DNA of 64,000 bases from Opitutaceae bacterium (lineage in GTDB: Bacteria; Verrucomicrobiota; Verrucomicrobiia; Opitutales; Opitutaceae): contig JAUYAK010000043.1 in NCBI GenBank assembly GCA_030693515.1, positions 1 through 64,000 of the forward strand, read 5' to 3'. The notes under the pieces were generated by a model that was given only the letters and a program-made list of their open reading frames with translations, did not search any database and was not told the DNA's origin. This document shows, in pieces, positions 16,387-24,793 of the stretch. Position 1 is the stretch's first letter. Every line of letters starts with the position of its first letter. Made by a program: the position numbers and the translations under genes.

Positions 16387-17535
16387 TCAGCCCAATTGCG
16401 GCACATCCACCCAGCGGCGCTCGGCCCACGACTTGATTCCGAGTTCCGCGAGCTGCACGCCCTTGGCCCCCTGGAAAAGATTCCACGGGAACGGATCGCC
16501 CTTCACCACGTGGCGCAGGAAGAGCTCCCACTGAATCTTGAACGCATTGTCGTAAACGCCTTGGTCCGGCACCCGCGTCCAGCCGTCGAAGTATTTGATC
16601 GGGCTGTCGATGTCGGGATTCCAGATGCAGCGCGGGGTCGCCGAAAGATGCTGCGCCGTGCAATCGCGCAGGCCCGCGACCGCCGTGCCGTGCGTGCCGT
16701 CCACTTGGAGCGTGAGCAAATCGTCGCGCCGCACGCGCACGTCCCACGAGGAATTGAACTGGCAGATGACACCGTTGACCAACTCGAAGGTCGCATAGGC
16801 CGAGTCGTCGGCGGTGCACTTGTAGGGTTTGCCCGCCTCGTCCCAGCGCTGCGGGATGTGCGTCGCGCCGAGGCACGTGAGCGACTTCACCTCGCCGAAA
16901 AGATTCTGAATCACATACTGCCAGTGGCAGAGCATATCGACGATGATGCCGCCATCGTCTTCCTTGCGGTAGTTCCACGAGGGGCGCTGGAGCTTCTCGT
17001 GCTCACCCGTGAACACCCAGTAGCCAAACTCGCCGCGCACGGAGAGGATTTTTCCAAAGAATCCAGTATCGATCAGATACTTCAACTTGAGCAGGCCGGG
17101 CAGCCAGAGCTTATCCTGCACCACGCCGTTCTTCAACCCGGCCGCCGTGACTTCCTTCGCGAGCGCGAGCGCTTCAACAGAGGTCGTTGCCGACGGTTTC
17201 TCGCAATAGATGTGTTTCTTGGCCGCGATGGCCTTGCGCACGCCCGTGGGTCGCTGGCCGGTCAGCGTCGCGTCGAAATAAACCTGGTTCGCCGGATCGG
17301 CGAGGGCCGCGTCGAGATTGGTCGAGTAGCGCTTGACGCCGGCGCGAGCCGCGAGCGCCGCGAGCTTCGGCTCGCTGCGCCCGATGAGAATGGGATCGGG
17401 CATGATGACCTCGGTGTCGCCGAGCTTGATGCCGCCTTGGTCGATGATGGCTTTGACGGAGCGCAGCAGATGCTGGTTGGTGCCCATGCGTCCGGTGACG
17501 CCGTTCATGATGATGCCGACTTTGTGCGTGGTCAT
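16387..17535 (-). CDS. Gfo/Idh/MocA-family NAD(P)-dependent oxidoreductase
   Basis: The 382-residue product has an N-terminal Rossmann region (VGIIMNGVTGRMG), the family signature CEKP at 111-114 containing the catalytic-region Lys, and the typical C-terminal alpha/beta domain. Family members oxidise or reduce sugars, inositols and related polyols. This long subtype with the early MNGVTGRMG motif is common in Verrucomicrobia and Planctomycetes sugar clusters. It is divergent from an AraC regulator with a 147-base gap that holds three 21-bp direct repeats, so it is probably the regulator's target. The substrate is unknown. Confidence 0.88.
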   Translation of the reverse strand: MTTHKVGIIMNGVTGRMGTNQHLLRSVKAIIDQGGIKLGDTEVIMPDPILIGRSEPKLAALAARAGVKRYSTNLDAALADPANQVYFDATLTGQRPTGVRKAIAAKKHIYCEKPSATTSVEALALAKEVTAAGLKNGVVQDKLWLPGLLKLKYLIDTGFFGKILSVRGEFGYWVFTGEHEKLQRPSWNYRKEDDGGIIVDMLCHWQYVIQNLFGEVKSLTCLGATHIPQRWDEAGKPYKCTADDSAYATFELVNGVICQFNSSWDVRVRRDDLLTLQVDGTHGTAVAGLRDCTAQHLSATPRCIWNPDIDSPIKYFDGWTRVPDQGVYDNAFKIQWELFLRHVVKGDPFPWNLFQGAKGVQLAELGIKSWAERRWVDVPQLG

Positions 17536-17582
17536 AGTATTCTAAGGGGTTGAGGAGTGAGCCCAGAGCATACTCCGAAGCC

Positions 17583-17645
17583 CCGACTTGCGTTAGCACG
17601 ATTCCGACCTTTGCTAGCACTAACCCGACCTTACTTTAGACGGCC
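17583..17645. promoter_or_regulatory. Three 21-bp direct repeats, candidate AraC binding sites
   Basis: Units start exactly 21 bases apart at 17583, 17604 and 17625. The first two share CCGAC, a TAGCAC core and their spacing (CCGACTTGCGTTAGCAC and CCGACCTTTGCTAGCAC). The third keeps CCGACCTT and then diverges. A 21-bp step puts each copy on the same face of the helix, as in the direct half-sites bound by AraC. The array lies between the divergent oxidoreductase and AraC genes, 48-110 bases from the former and 38-100 from the latter. Confidence 0.6.
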
Positions 17646-17682
17646 CGCAGCACCGCGCCATCCATCGCCTCCGCCCCCTCCC

Positions 17683-18444
17683 ATGCTCGCTTGGAGCCCT
17701 CTCCTCATCCAGAAGATTGAAATCCATGCGCTTGGGTTTGTGCTGCGAAAACTGCAGCTCAATCGCCACCGCGACGCCGAGGTTGCCGCCCACGGCCACG
17801 ACTACGCGCAGCTCATCCTCTACCTCACGGGCGAAGGCGTGCAGACCGTGAATTCCCGTCGCCGCCGGGCCCACGCCGGCGATCTCTTCGTTATCCCGGC
17901 GCGCACCCCACATGGGTTCTCCACCGTCGGGCACAGCCGGCCGCTTTGTCTGGTGCTGGACTACGAACTCGAGGGCCACGGCCGCGTGCGCGCAACGCAT
18001 CGCACGCTCTCACCCGCCACACTGAACGAACTGCATGCGCTCCTTTCCCGCGTGCCGCGCAAGGGCCGCCTCACGCTCACCGACTATGCCGCGATTCTCG
18101 CGGTCGTCGCCCGCCTGCTCGGCCAAGCACCGGCCGCCCCGGCGCCCACGGTCACTCTCTTCGAGCGTTTGAGCGACCGAGTCCGCGTCCCCGCCCCGCT
18201 CGGCCAAATTGCACGCGAACTTGGCTACCATCCCGACCACCTCAGCCGGAAACTGAAACGCGAATCGGGCCTCGGCCTGCGCACGCTGCGGGACCGGGTC
18301 CGACTCGAAACCGCCGAGGTCGCCCTGCGCTCCGCGGCGACTGTCGCTGATGCAGCGACGCGCTGCGGCTTCGAAGATCCGAACTATTTCGCCCGCTGGT
18401 TTCGCCGCCAGACCGGCCAGACACCCAGCGCTTGGCGCGGCTGA
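17683..18444 (+). CDS. AraC-family transcriptional regulator
   Basis: A 253-residue regulator. The N-terminal cupin-type ligand domain includes HGHDYAQLILYL and GDLFVIPARTPHGF. The C-terminal double HTH spans about 170-253, with LGQIARELGYHPDHLSRKLK and AATRCGFEDPNYFARWFRR. The ATG at 17683 was chosen because the upstream extension is Pro/Arg-rich and runs into the direct repeats. It probably senses a sugar or related compound and controls the divergent oxidoreductase gene and perhaps itself. Confidence 0.88.
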   Translation: MLAWSPLLIQKIEIHALGFVLRKLQLNRHRDAEVAAHGHDYAQLILYLTGEGVQTVNSRRRRAHAGDLFVIPARTPHGFSTVGHSRPLCLVLDYELEGHGRVRATHRTLSPATLNELHALLSRVPRKGRLTLTDYAAILAVVARLLGQAPAAPAPTVTLFERLSDRVRVPAPLGQIARELGYHPDHLSRKLKRESGLGLRTLRDRVRLETAEVALRSAATVADAATRCGFEDPNYFARWFRRQTGQTPSAWRG

Positions 18445-18453
18445 GGCCCCGGC

Positions 18454-18909
18454 TCACTCGCCCGGTTTTTTGGTGCACTGCGGCTGCGCGCCTTCAGGCA
18501 ACGGCGGGATGCCGCCCTCGCCGGCTTTCGGCAGCGTGCCGTTCAGCTCCTGCCGCCAGTGCGCGACGTCGCCGCCCGGGCAATAGACATAAATCATGTG
18601 CATCGGCTCGTCGCCGGTGTTGGTGAGTTGGTGAAACAGCGTCGGCGGCATGAAGACCGCCTGCCCTGCCTTGATCGGGCTGCGCTCGGTGCCGACGCAG
18701 ATTTCACCCTCACCCTGCACGATGAAGTAAACCTCCTCCTGCTCCTGATTGTGCCACGGAACCTGGCCGCCCTTCGGCTCCAAAATGGAATAGCCCATCG
18801 AGAACCCTTTGGCGGCAATCGGCTGCCCAAGTTGCCCGACGAGTCCGCGCCCCCAACGGCGCGCAGGGAAAGTTCCACCCGGAAGTTTGGCGAGATCGGC
18901 GATAATCAT
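18454..18909 (-). CDS. Cupin-domain protein
   Basis: A single-domain cupin of about 151 residues. The first motif region is PWHNQEQEEVYFIVQGEGEI and the second is HQLTNTGDEPMHMIYVYCPG. The His/Glu pattern of a metal site is present. The start at 18909 (MIIADLAK) is preferred; an ATG four codons upstream is equally possible. Family members range from sugar isomerases to storage proteins, so the reaction is unknown. It is convergent with the AraC gene, 9 bases away. A tie to the neighbouring sugar genes is only a guess. Confidence 0.8.
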   Translation of the reverse strand: MIIADLAKLPGGTFPARRWGRGLVGQLGQPIAAKGFSMGYSILEPKGGQVPWHNQEQEEVYFIVQGEGEICVGTERSPIKAGQAVFMPPTLFHQLTNTGDEPMHMIYVYCPGGDVAHWRQELNGTLPKAGEGGIPPLPEGAQPQCTKKPGE

Positions 18910-18966
18910 ATGGCACCGCATTACGCGGCGTTTACCCCGCGCGACGATAAAAAATTTTCTCCCTGC

Positions 18967-21108
18967 TCAAAATGGCGCACCCACCGAGATCTGCCAGGTT
19001 CCGCCGGGATCGCCCGCGCGCGGATTCAGGTTTCGTCCATACTCCACCCGAATCGGCCCGATCAGCGTCTGATAACGCACCCCCAGCCCCGCCGTGTAGA
19101 GGCGTTCGCCACCCCAGGGGTAGTTGCGGAGCTGCGCCGCCGTCGCCAGTGCATCACCGAAGACCACGGCCGTCCATTTCCCGAATAACGCCTGCTCCAG
19201 CTCGAGGTTCGCGAGCCCGTAGCTCTTCGCGCCGATGAAGCGCCCGTCCGCCCCACGCGGCGACGCTTCGCCGTCCCGATAGCCGCGGATGCTGCTCCCG
19301 CCGCCCGGAAAAAAACGCTTGTTCACCGGCAGCAGCCGATCGCTGGTCCCCCACGTTGTGATGACGCCGTGCGTCACCGCCGCATGCACCCAGCGGCCCG
19401 CGCCCCAGGGGGTGTGATACGCACCGCCGCCCTCGAAGCGCTGAAACTCCGCACTGCCGCCGAGCCCACGGCTCGCCGCCTCGACCTGCGCAAACCAGCG
19501 GTAGCCGCGCCGCGGTCGCAGCGGATTGTCGCGCCGGTCGCGCGTCAGCCCCACGTCGAGGCTGGCGACCGTGACCTGCTTGTCGTCCACCGCCCGCGTC
19601 GCCAGCTCGTTGTCGCGATTGCGCAGCGCCTGAAACGTGTAACCGGCGGTGGCGTGCGCACCGAGCCAGCGCACCGGCAAACTCACCGCCACGTTCGCAC
19701 CGTATTCCTGGCGGAGAAACGACAGCTCCTCGCGTTGCAATCCGAACACCCGCGCGGTGCCGTCGATCGATTCCCCGAAAATCTCGGGCACGGTGTAGGA
19801 ATAGTCGCCCCGGCTGCTCTTCATCGATTGGGCCAAAAGGAGGCGGGTCTGGTGCGCGCGCCCGAACAGATTGAACTGCCGCAGCTCCACCGCCCCGCGC
19901 GCCTGCTCGTAGCTGCCGTAGCCGAACAGCAGGTTCGTCTCCAGTGTCCGCCCTTCGCGCACGGTGAACACGGGGCTGCGCACGGGTCCGTCCGGCGGAT
20001 CGTAGCGCAACGCCACTTTCTCGAACACGCCGAGGCGCGCCAGCCGGAACCTCGCCTGATCGATTTCCAGCGGGTTGAGCAGCTGGTCGGGTTGCGCGTG
20101 CACCCGCCGCCGCAGCACGGCTTCGTGCATGTGCTCCGCGCCTTCGAACCGCACCTCGCCGAGCCGCACCCGTTCGCCTGGCTCCACCCGCAGCGTCACG
20201 GTCGCGTCCTTTCGCCCATCGCGCGCCGGTCCCGCCGTGCGCGTCGCCTGCACGCGCACATCCGCATAGCCTTGCGCAAAAAAGGCCTTTCTCACTTCGC
20301 CCGCCAGGCTCTGCTGCACCACCTCGGTCCACAGCTTGCCGGAAAATTTCTCCAAACCTTCCACCATCACGCCCGTGGCCTCCGCTCCCTCGATCCGCAC
20401 CGCGCCCACCTGCCACCGCGCACCTTCCGCCACCACCACTGCGATCACGACCTCTCCGGTGCGCTCATCGACAGCCACATCGCTGGCGCGGACTTCCGCC
20501 TCGGCATAACCGAGCTGGCGCAACTCCGCCTGCAGCCCATCCAGGGCCCGCGACAACCGCGCCGGCGTATAGGCGCGGGCCGCCTTCCCGGAAAAGAGCG
20601 CCGAGTCGCCCGCAAAAAAACTCCGGGCGACGTTTTCCTTCAGCGCGTCCAGTCCCGCGAACGTCACGTCCCGCACAAAAAACCTCACGCCCCGCTTCAC
20701 GTTGAAACGCACCTCCCGCGCCGCCATCGTCCGAGGCACCGTCGCTGTCATCGTCTGGTCGAGCGTGATCGCTGTTTTTTTCCCGTCCGCTTCGATACAC
20801 TCCATGGCAATCACAGGTTTCAAAAAACCCTCCGCCTGCACCGCAGACATCAGTAGAAACATCGCGTCCTCCACCGCATTGGCCCGTAGCACCTCGCTCC
20901 GCTCGTCGCCGAGCAGCCGCTCCAACGAAGCCCTCAGCTCGCGGTCCCGCAGCCAACCCGTTCCTGCCACCGTCAACGTCGCCGGCGTGGGGCCTTTCGC
21001 GCCCGGCGTCGAGCATGCGGACATCGCTCCGGCGAACAAGCCCACCAGAGCTAGCCACAGGCCGAGGGCTGGCTTGCGCCTGCCGTATTGCTTGCACGTA
21101 TGCGTCAT
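18967..21108 (-). CDS. TamA/BamA-superfamily outer membrane protein, lipoprotein-like (TamL type)
   Basis: A 713-residue Omp85-family protein. POTRA-like units fill roughly residues 100-380 (for example VRFNVKRGVRFFVRDVTFAG, VGAVRIEGAEAT, VRLGEVRFEGAEHM). The C-terminal barrel holds the conserved SSIRGYRDGE lid-loop motif and ends in Phe (ISVGAPF). The start at 21108 overlaps the TamB stop by ATGA, so the two are translationally coupled and form the Tam module that inserts or supplies outer-membrane components. Unusually, the N-terminus looks like a lipoprotein signal (LVGLFAGAMSAC, Cys32), as in the TamL variant of Bacteroidetes. The ORF track's 15 extra residues lie inside tamB. Confidence 0.88.
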   Translation of the reverse strand: MTHTCKQYGRRKPALGLWLALVGLFAGAMSACSTPGAKGPTPATLTVAGTGWLRDRELRASLERLLGDERSEVLRANAVEDAMFLLMSAVQAEGFLKPVIAMECIEADGKKTAITLDQTMTATVPRTMAAREVRFNVKRGVRFFVRDVTFAGLDALKENVARSFFAGDSALFSGKAARAYTPARLSRALDGLQAELRQLGYAEAEVRASDVAVDERTGEVVIAVVVAEGARWQVGAVRIEGAEATGVMVEGLEKFSGKLWTEVVQQSLAGEVRKAFFAQGYADVRVQATRTAGPARDGRKDATVTLRVEPGERVRLGEVRFEGAEHMHEAVLRRRVHAQPDQLLNPLEIDQARFRLARLGVFEKVALRYDPPDGPVRSPVFTVREGRTLETNLLFGYGSYEQARGAVELRQFNLFGRAHQTRLLLAQSMKSSRGDYSYTVPEIFGESIDGTARVFGLQREELSFLRQEYGANVAVSLPVRWLGAHATAGYTFQALRNRDNELATRAVDDKQVTVASLDVGLTRDRRDNPLRPRRGYRWFAQVEAASRGLGGSAEFQRFEGGGAYHTPWGAGRWVHAAVTHGVITTWGTSDRLLPVNKRFFPGGGSSIRGYRDGEASPRGADGRFIGAKSYGLANLELEQALFGKWTAVVFGDALATAAQLRNYPWGGERLYTAGLGVRYQTLIGPIRVEYGRNLNPRAGDPGGTWQISVGAPF

Positions 21109-24100
21109 TTTTTGTCCGACTCCTTCGTTCCACCCTTCGAGAATACCCGCCATTTCAGCCCGACGTTGAAATCGTCGAATTCGTCATACTCCCCCACGGC
21201 GGTCCACCGCTCGCTCAGCCGGTATTCGATGCCATAGGTCTCGCGCCCCTGCCGTGAAACATTCTCGCCGGTCGAGATGCTCAGCCGCTCGCTCGCGTCG
21301 CTGTCGCCCCCGAAGCTCGCGAGCAGGCTCTGCCCGAGAAAAGCCCCGAGCCGCGCCATCCTTTGCCGGTCCGAGGCGTTGAACTCGTCGTGCGGGGACT
21401 CGCCCGTCATCACCATCAGCAGCACCTGCCCCGACTCCAACGGCGGGCTCGACGAAAAAACCAGATTCGGCGCCGAGGCGGGCCCGCTCGCTTCCATGCG
21501 CAAATCGTAATTCATGCGGCGCACCGTGCCCACGAACCACACCTGCGGATCGACGCCCTGCTCCGGGGTCAGGCTCACCCGGCCCTCCTGCACCACAAAC
21601 GTCGCGAAGGGCAGCTTCACGGTCCCCTCGTCGATCGTCGCTTCGCCTCGCGCCAGCGGCTCGCCCAGCGTGCCGCTCAGTTGAAACCGGGCCGAGGCCA
21701 AGCCGTTGAACAACGCGGTGCGCAGTTTCAAAAACTTCTCGCCCTGCACCGCCACGTCGAGCCGCCACGCGTCGTAGGGCTCGGCCTCCACCGCAAAATA
21801 GGGCGGCGTCCGTGCCTTGGACCTCGCGCCGCCCGGCAACAGCGCCCGCAGATCCGACAGAAACAGGCTCTCGCGCAGGCGCACCGCCCCCGCGATCAAC
21901 GGCGGCCCGCTCGCGGGCGAGGTCAGCTTCAAATCCAGATCGCCGCGCACCAGCACCCCAGTCTGACGCACAAAAGGCAGGTTTTCCCCTTTTAACGCCA
22001 AATCGAATTTCAACCCGTCCACCATCGCGGCGGCATTCCCCTCCGCGACGACCGGCAGTTCCACGCTCCCGCTCAACGTCACCGTCTGTCCGCCGGTCTG
22101 CGCCGTCACCGAGCGCAATTCCATCTTGCGCCCGACCAGAGCGACCTCCGCGCTGATCTCCTGCAACACTCCGAGCGGCCCGAGTGGACGCGTGGCCGCA
22201 TCGCGGAGTCGCAGCATGCCGTCCAAGGCTCCGTTCCGGAAGCTGACGTCGACGGACAATCGGCCTTTCGGCGCCACGAACACCGGCAAGAAGCGCGCCA
22301 CGGCCGCCACATCCGCATCGGGCACTTCAATTTTCCCCTCCGCCCCGCCCTGCAGCGCCAGCATCGGCTTCGTCAAAAATTCGCGCCACTTCCCCTCCGC
22401 CACCGGCAGCCGCCCGCTCGCGCGCACCGCCTGGCCCTCGACGCTCAGCGAAAGCTTCTCCAACCGCACCCCGGCCTCGTCTCCGGTCAGCTCCATCGCC
22501 AGGGCCTCGATCGTAGGCATCGGCCGTTTGAAACGAGTCGCATCCGCCGCGACGCGCGCCGCCTTCACGCGCACCGTCCCCTTCGGCCGCGCCCACGTGC
22601 CCGTGACGTGCGCCTCCGCCTCCGGGTCCTTGAGTTCGAAACCGGTGAGACCTTGCAACTCCTGCCAGAAGGCGGCGCCCGCCTCCGTCGTCACGTCGAG
22701 CATGAGCGCTCCCTCCGGCTCAAGCTCCACGGGCTGCGCCGCGCCCGGACTCAAACGCAGCGGAATCCTTCCGACGACTTTAACGACGCTCTTCTCCGCC
22801 TCGATGACGCTCAGCTCCTCGATGCGGACCCCACTCTTGTCGCCCTGTGCCGTCGCGGCGATGATCGCCGACTTTCCATCGCCCAGTTCGATCGCCGCCT
22901 TCGTTTTCAGGGAAAAAATCATCGGCCCGCGATCCCACGCGCCTTTGGCCTCCAGTGAGGACACCTTCCACGCCGGCCCGGACCACAGCTCCAGATCGTC
23001 CAACCAAGCGGAGGAAAAGTTTCGCACCGACATTTCCACCCGGCCGGTCTCTCCCCACGAGAGGGCCGCCTCGACCGCGCCTTCCGGCCCCGCCAGATGC
23101 AGCGCCTCCACCGCGAGGGCCGGCCGCCACCGGAGCATTGCGGGCTCTTTTAACTGCAACCGCATGTCGTCCCCTTGGACCAGCTCCAGTTTCGTCAGCC
23201 GCGCGGATTGCCCGCTCGACGCCCCTTCCGCCGTGATCGTCGTCGCACCCGCCTTTGCCACTAGGCGTATCGATTCCATCGTCGAGCCGCTACCTGCCCA
23301 AGTCAGGGCAAGCCCGAGCGGCTTCAGCGCCCGAAATGTCACCTTCTCGGCCTGCGCTTGCCCGGCATGCTTCAAACCCATCGGTGCTCCAGTTGCCTCG
23401 GCCTTGAGCGTGATTGACTCGAACTCCACGTCCGCCGGCACCCAGCGCGCCACCGTCGCGCGCCGAATCGTTCCCTCGGCCGCGGCATCGAAAATCTCTT
23501 TCGTCGAAAAATCCCACCCACCTCGCCAAGTGAGTTTCTCACCTGTGGTCCCCGCGAGCGTGCCCTCACTGACCTTCACGCGCGGCCAGTCGAATTGTCC
23601 CTTCGCCTCGACCAGCGAGGCCGCCCAATCCGCCGCCGCCACATCGCGCCCCGTCAGTCGAAATTCCACCACGGGTGCTTGTCCGAGGCTTGAGACCCAC
23701 CGCGCCTCGCCGCTCACCGCGCCCTTGGCCGTAAACCAGGGTTGTTTCTCCAAGTCCGCCTCCAGGGAAAACCGCGCGCCGCTCTGCCGGAATTTTCCAC
23801 TGCGCTCCACCGTCACGGGCTCGGTCAGTCGTGCGACGATGCCCGGCAAATCTGCGTTCAGCGATTCCACGGTGAACGCCTCCGCATCGCCTTGGCCGCG
23901 CAATGTCACCTCGAGCGGCGGCACCGTTTTTCCACTCACGGGTTCACCCTTGGCCACGAAATCCGCCACGAGCTTCTCCCCCCGCCACTCGATTTTCCCG
24001 CGACCGCGCACCGCCTCATACGCCGCCCCGAGCTTCAATTTCTCGCCGGGCACATTCCAATCCTCCGCCTGCAACACCACCTCGGCCGGCAGCCAGCCGC

Positions 24101-24764
24101 GCTCGTCAAAGCGCGCGTTCAGCTCGGCCCGCTGGCCCCACCATGTCAGTTCACCTTTCACGTCTGCACCCCGTCCCACCAGCGTCGCCCCGCCGTCCGT
24201 CGCACGTGCCTCGACCCGCAGCGCATCCGGCGCAAACGCGACCGACACATCCGCCTTGAATTCATGAAACGCGAGCGCCTTCACCGCCAGCGTGCGCTCC
24301 GCCCAAAGCGCCGCCCCGCACGTCAGCTCGCCGCCCGGCCACCGCACCACACCCGCTTCCGCCGAGACCCGCGGCGCCCAGCGCGCAAGCTGCGCCGCGA
24401 TTTTTTCCAACGTGGCGCGCAGCGGCATCCATCCGCGATTCGCCGGGTTCACGGGAACGTCGGCTTTGCGTTCCGCCACGTCGACGGTCCACTGCCCCAC
24501 GACCACCTGGCCGCGCCGCCACCAGGCCACGAGCGGCGTGTCCGCCTCGATCCGCGATGCCGTCACACGGACGCCCGGCACTTTCAGCTCCGCCCCATGC
24601 AGGGCGAACCGGGTATAGCCAATCCGCTCGTAGCGCGCAAACGTCAGCCCGCGCGAGGCGCCCGCCCCGCCCAGCGCCGCGCCCAGCCACCACGGCAGCG
24701 TCGCCGCGCCCAGCATGAGCACGGCCACCGCAATGGATAAAATAATGAGAAGACGGCGGCGCAT
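21105..24764 (-). CDS. tamB: TamB-like translocation/assembly protein (AsmA-like)
   Basis: A 1219-residue protein with one N-terminal membrane helix (about 5-30) and a long beta-rich periplasmic body. The C-terminal DUF490/TamB domain is recognisable by DPQVWFVGTVRRMNYDLRM, the segment NLVFSSSPPLESGQVLLMVM and the closing YGIEYRLSERWTAVGEYDEF. TamB-like proteins form a groove between inner and outer membrane and are thought to help lipid transport or barrel assembly with TamA. It lies directly upstream of the TamA-like gene with an ATGA overlap and 29 bases after the M3 peptidase gene. The ORF of 713 residues on the opposite strand is a GC shadow. Confidence 0.88.
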   Translation of the reverse strand: MRRRLLIILSIAVAVLMLGAATLPWWLGAALGGAGASRGLTFARYERIGYTRFALHGAELKVPGVRVTASRIEADTPLVAWWRRGQVVVGQWTVDVAERKADVPVNPANRGWMPLRATLEKIAAQLARWAPRVSAEAGVVRWPGGELTCGAALWAERTLAVKALAFHEFKADVSVAFAPDALRVEARATDGGATLVGRGADVKGELTWWGQRAELNARFDERGWLPAEVVLQAEDWNVPGEKLKLGAAYEAVRGRGKIEWRGEKLVADFVAKGEPVSGKTVPPLEVTLRGQGDAEAFTVESLNADLPGIVARLTEPVTVERSGKFRQSGARFSLEADLEKQPWFTAKGAVSGEARWVSSLGQAPVVEFRLTGRDVAAADWAASLVEAKGQFDWPRVKVSEGTLAGTTGEKLTWRGGWDFSTKEIFDAAAEGTIRRATVARWVPADVEFESITLKAEATGAPMGLKHAGQAQAEKVTFRALKPLGLALTWAGSGSTMESIRLVAKAGATTITAEGASSGQSARLTKLELVQGDDMRLQLKEPAMLRWRPALAVEALHLAGPEGAVEAALSWGETGRVEMSVRNFSSAWLDDLELWSGPAWKVSSLEAKGAWDRGPMIFSLKTKAAIELGDGKSAIIAATAQGDKSGVRIEELSVIEAEKSVVKVVGRIPLRLSPGAAQPVELEPEGALMLDVTTEAGAAFWQELQGLTGFELKDPEAEAHVTGTWARPKGTVRVKAARVAADATRFKRPMPTIEALAMELTGDEAGVRLEKLSLSVEGQAVRASGRLPVAEGKWREFLTKPMLALQGGAEGKIEVPDADVAAVARFLPVFVAPKGRLSVDVSFRNGALDGMLRLRDAATRPLGPLGVLQEISAEVALVGRKMELRSVTAQTGGQTVTLSGSVELPVVAEGNAAAMVDGLKFDLALKGENLPFVRQTGVLVRGDLDLKLTSPASGPPLIAGAVRLRESLFLSDLRALLPGGARSKARTPPYFAVEAEPYDAWRLDVAVQGEKFLKLRTALFNGLASARFQLSGTLGEPLARGEATIDEGTVKLPFATFVVQEGRVSLTPEQGVDPQVWFVGTVRRMNYDLRMEASGPASAPNLVFSSSPPLESGQVLLMVMTGESPHDEFNASDRQRMARLGAFLGQSLLASFGGDSDASERLSISTGENVSRQGRETYGIEYRLSERWTAVGEYDEFDDFNVGLKWRVFSKGGTKESDKK

Positions 24765-24793
24765 ATTTGAGACCGGTCCGACCGCCGTCGCAC

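Noticed and set aside
22126-24267. 713-residue ORF on the plus strand opposite tamB
   Set aside because: Ser/Pro/Arg/Ala-rich translation with no domain, entirely inside a gene with clear TamB signatures; a high-GC shadow frame.
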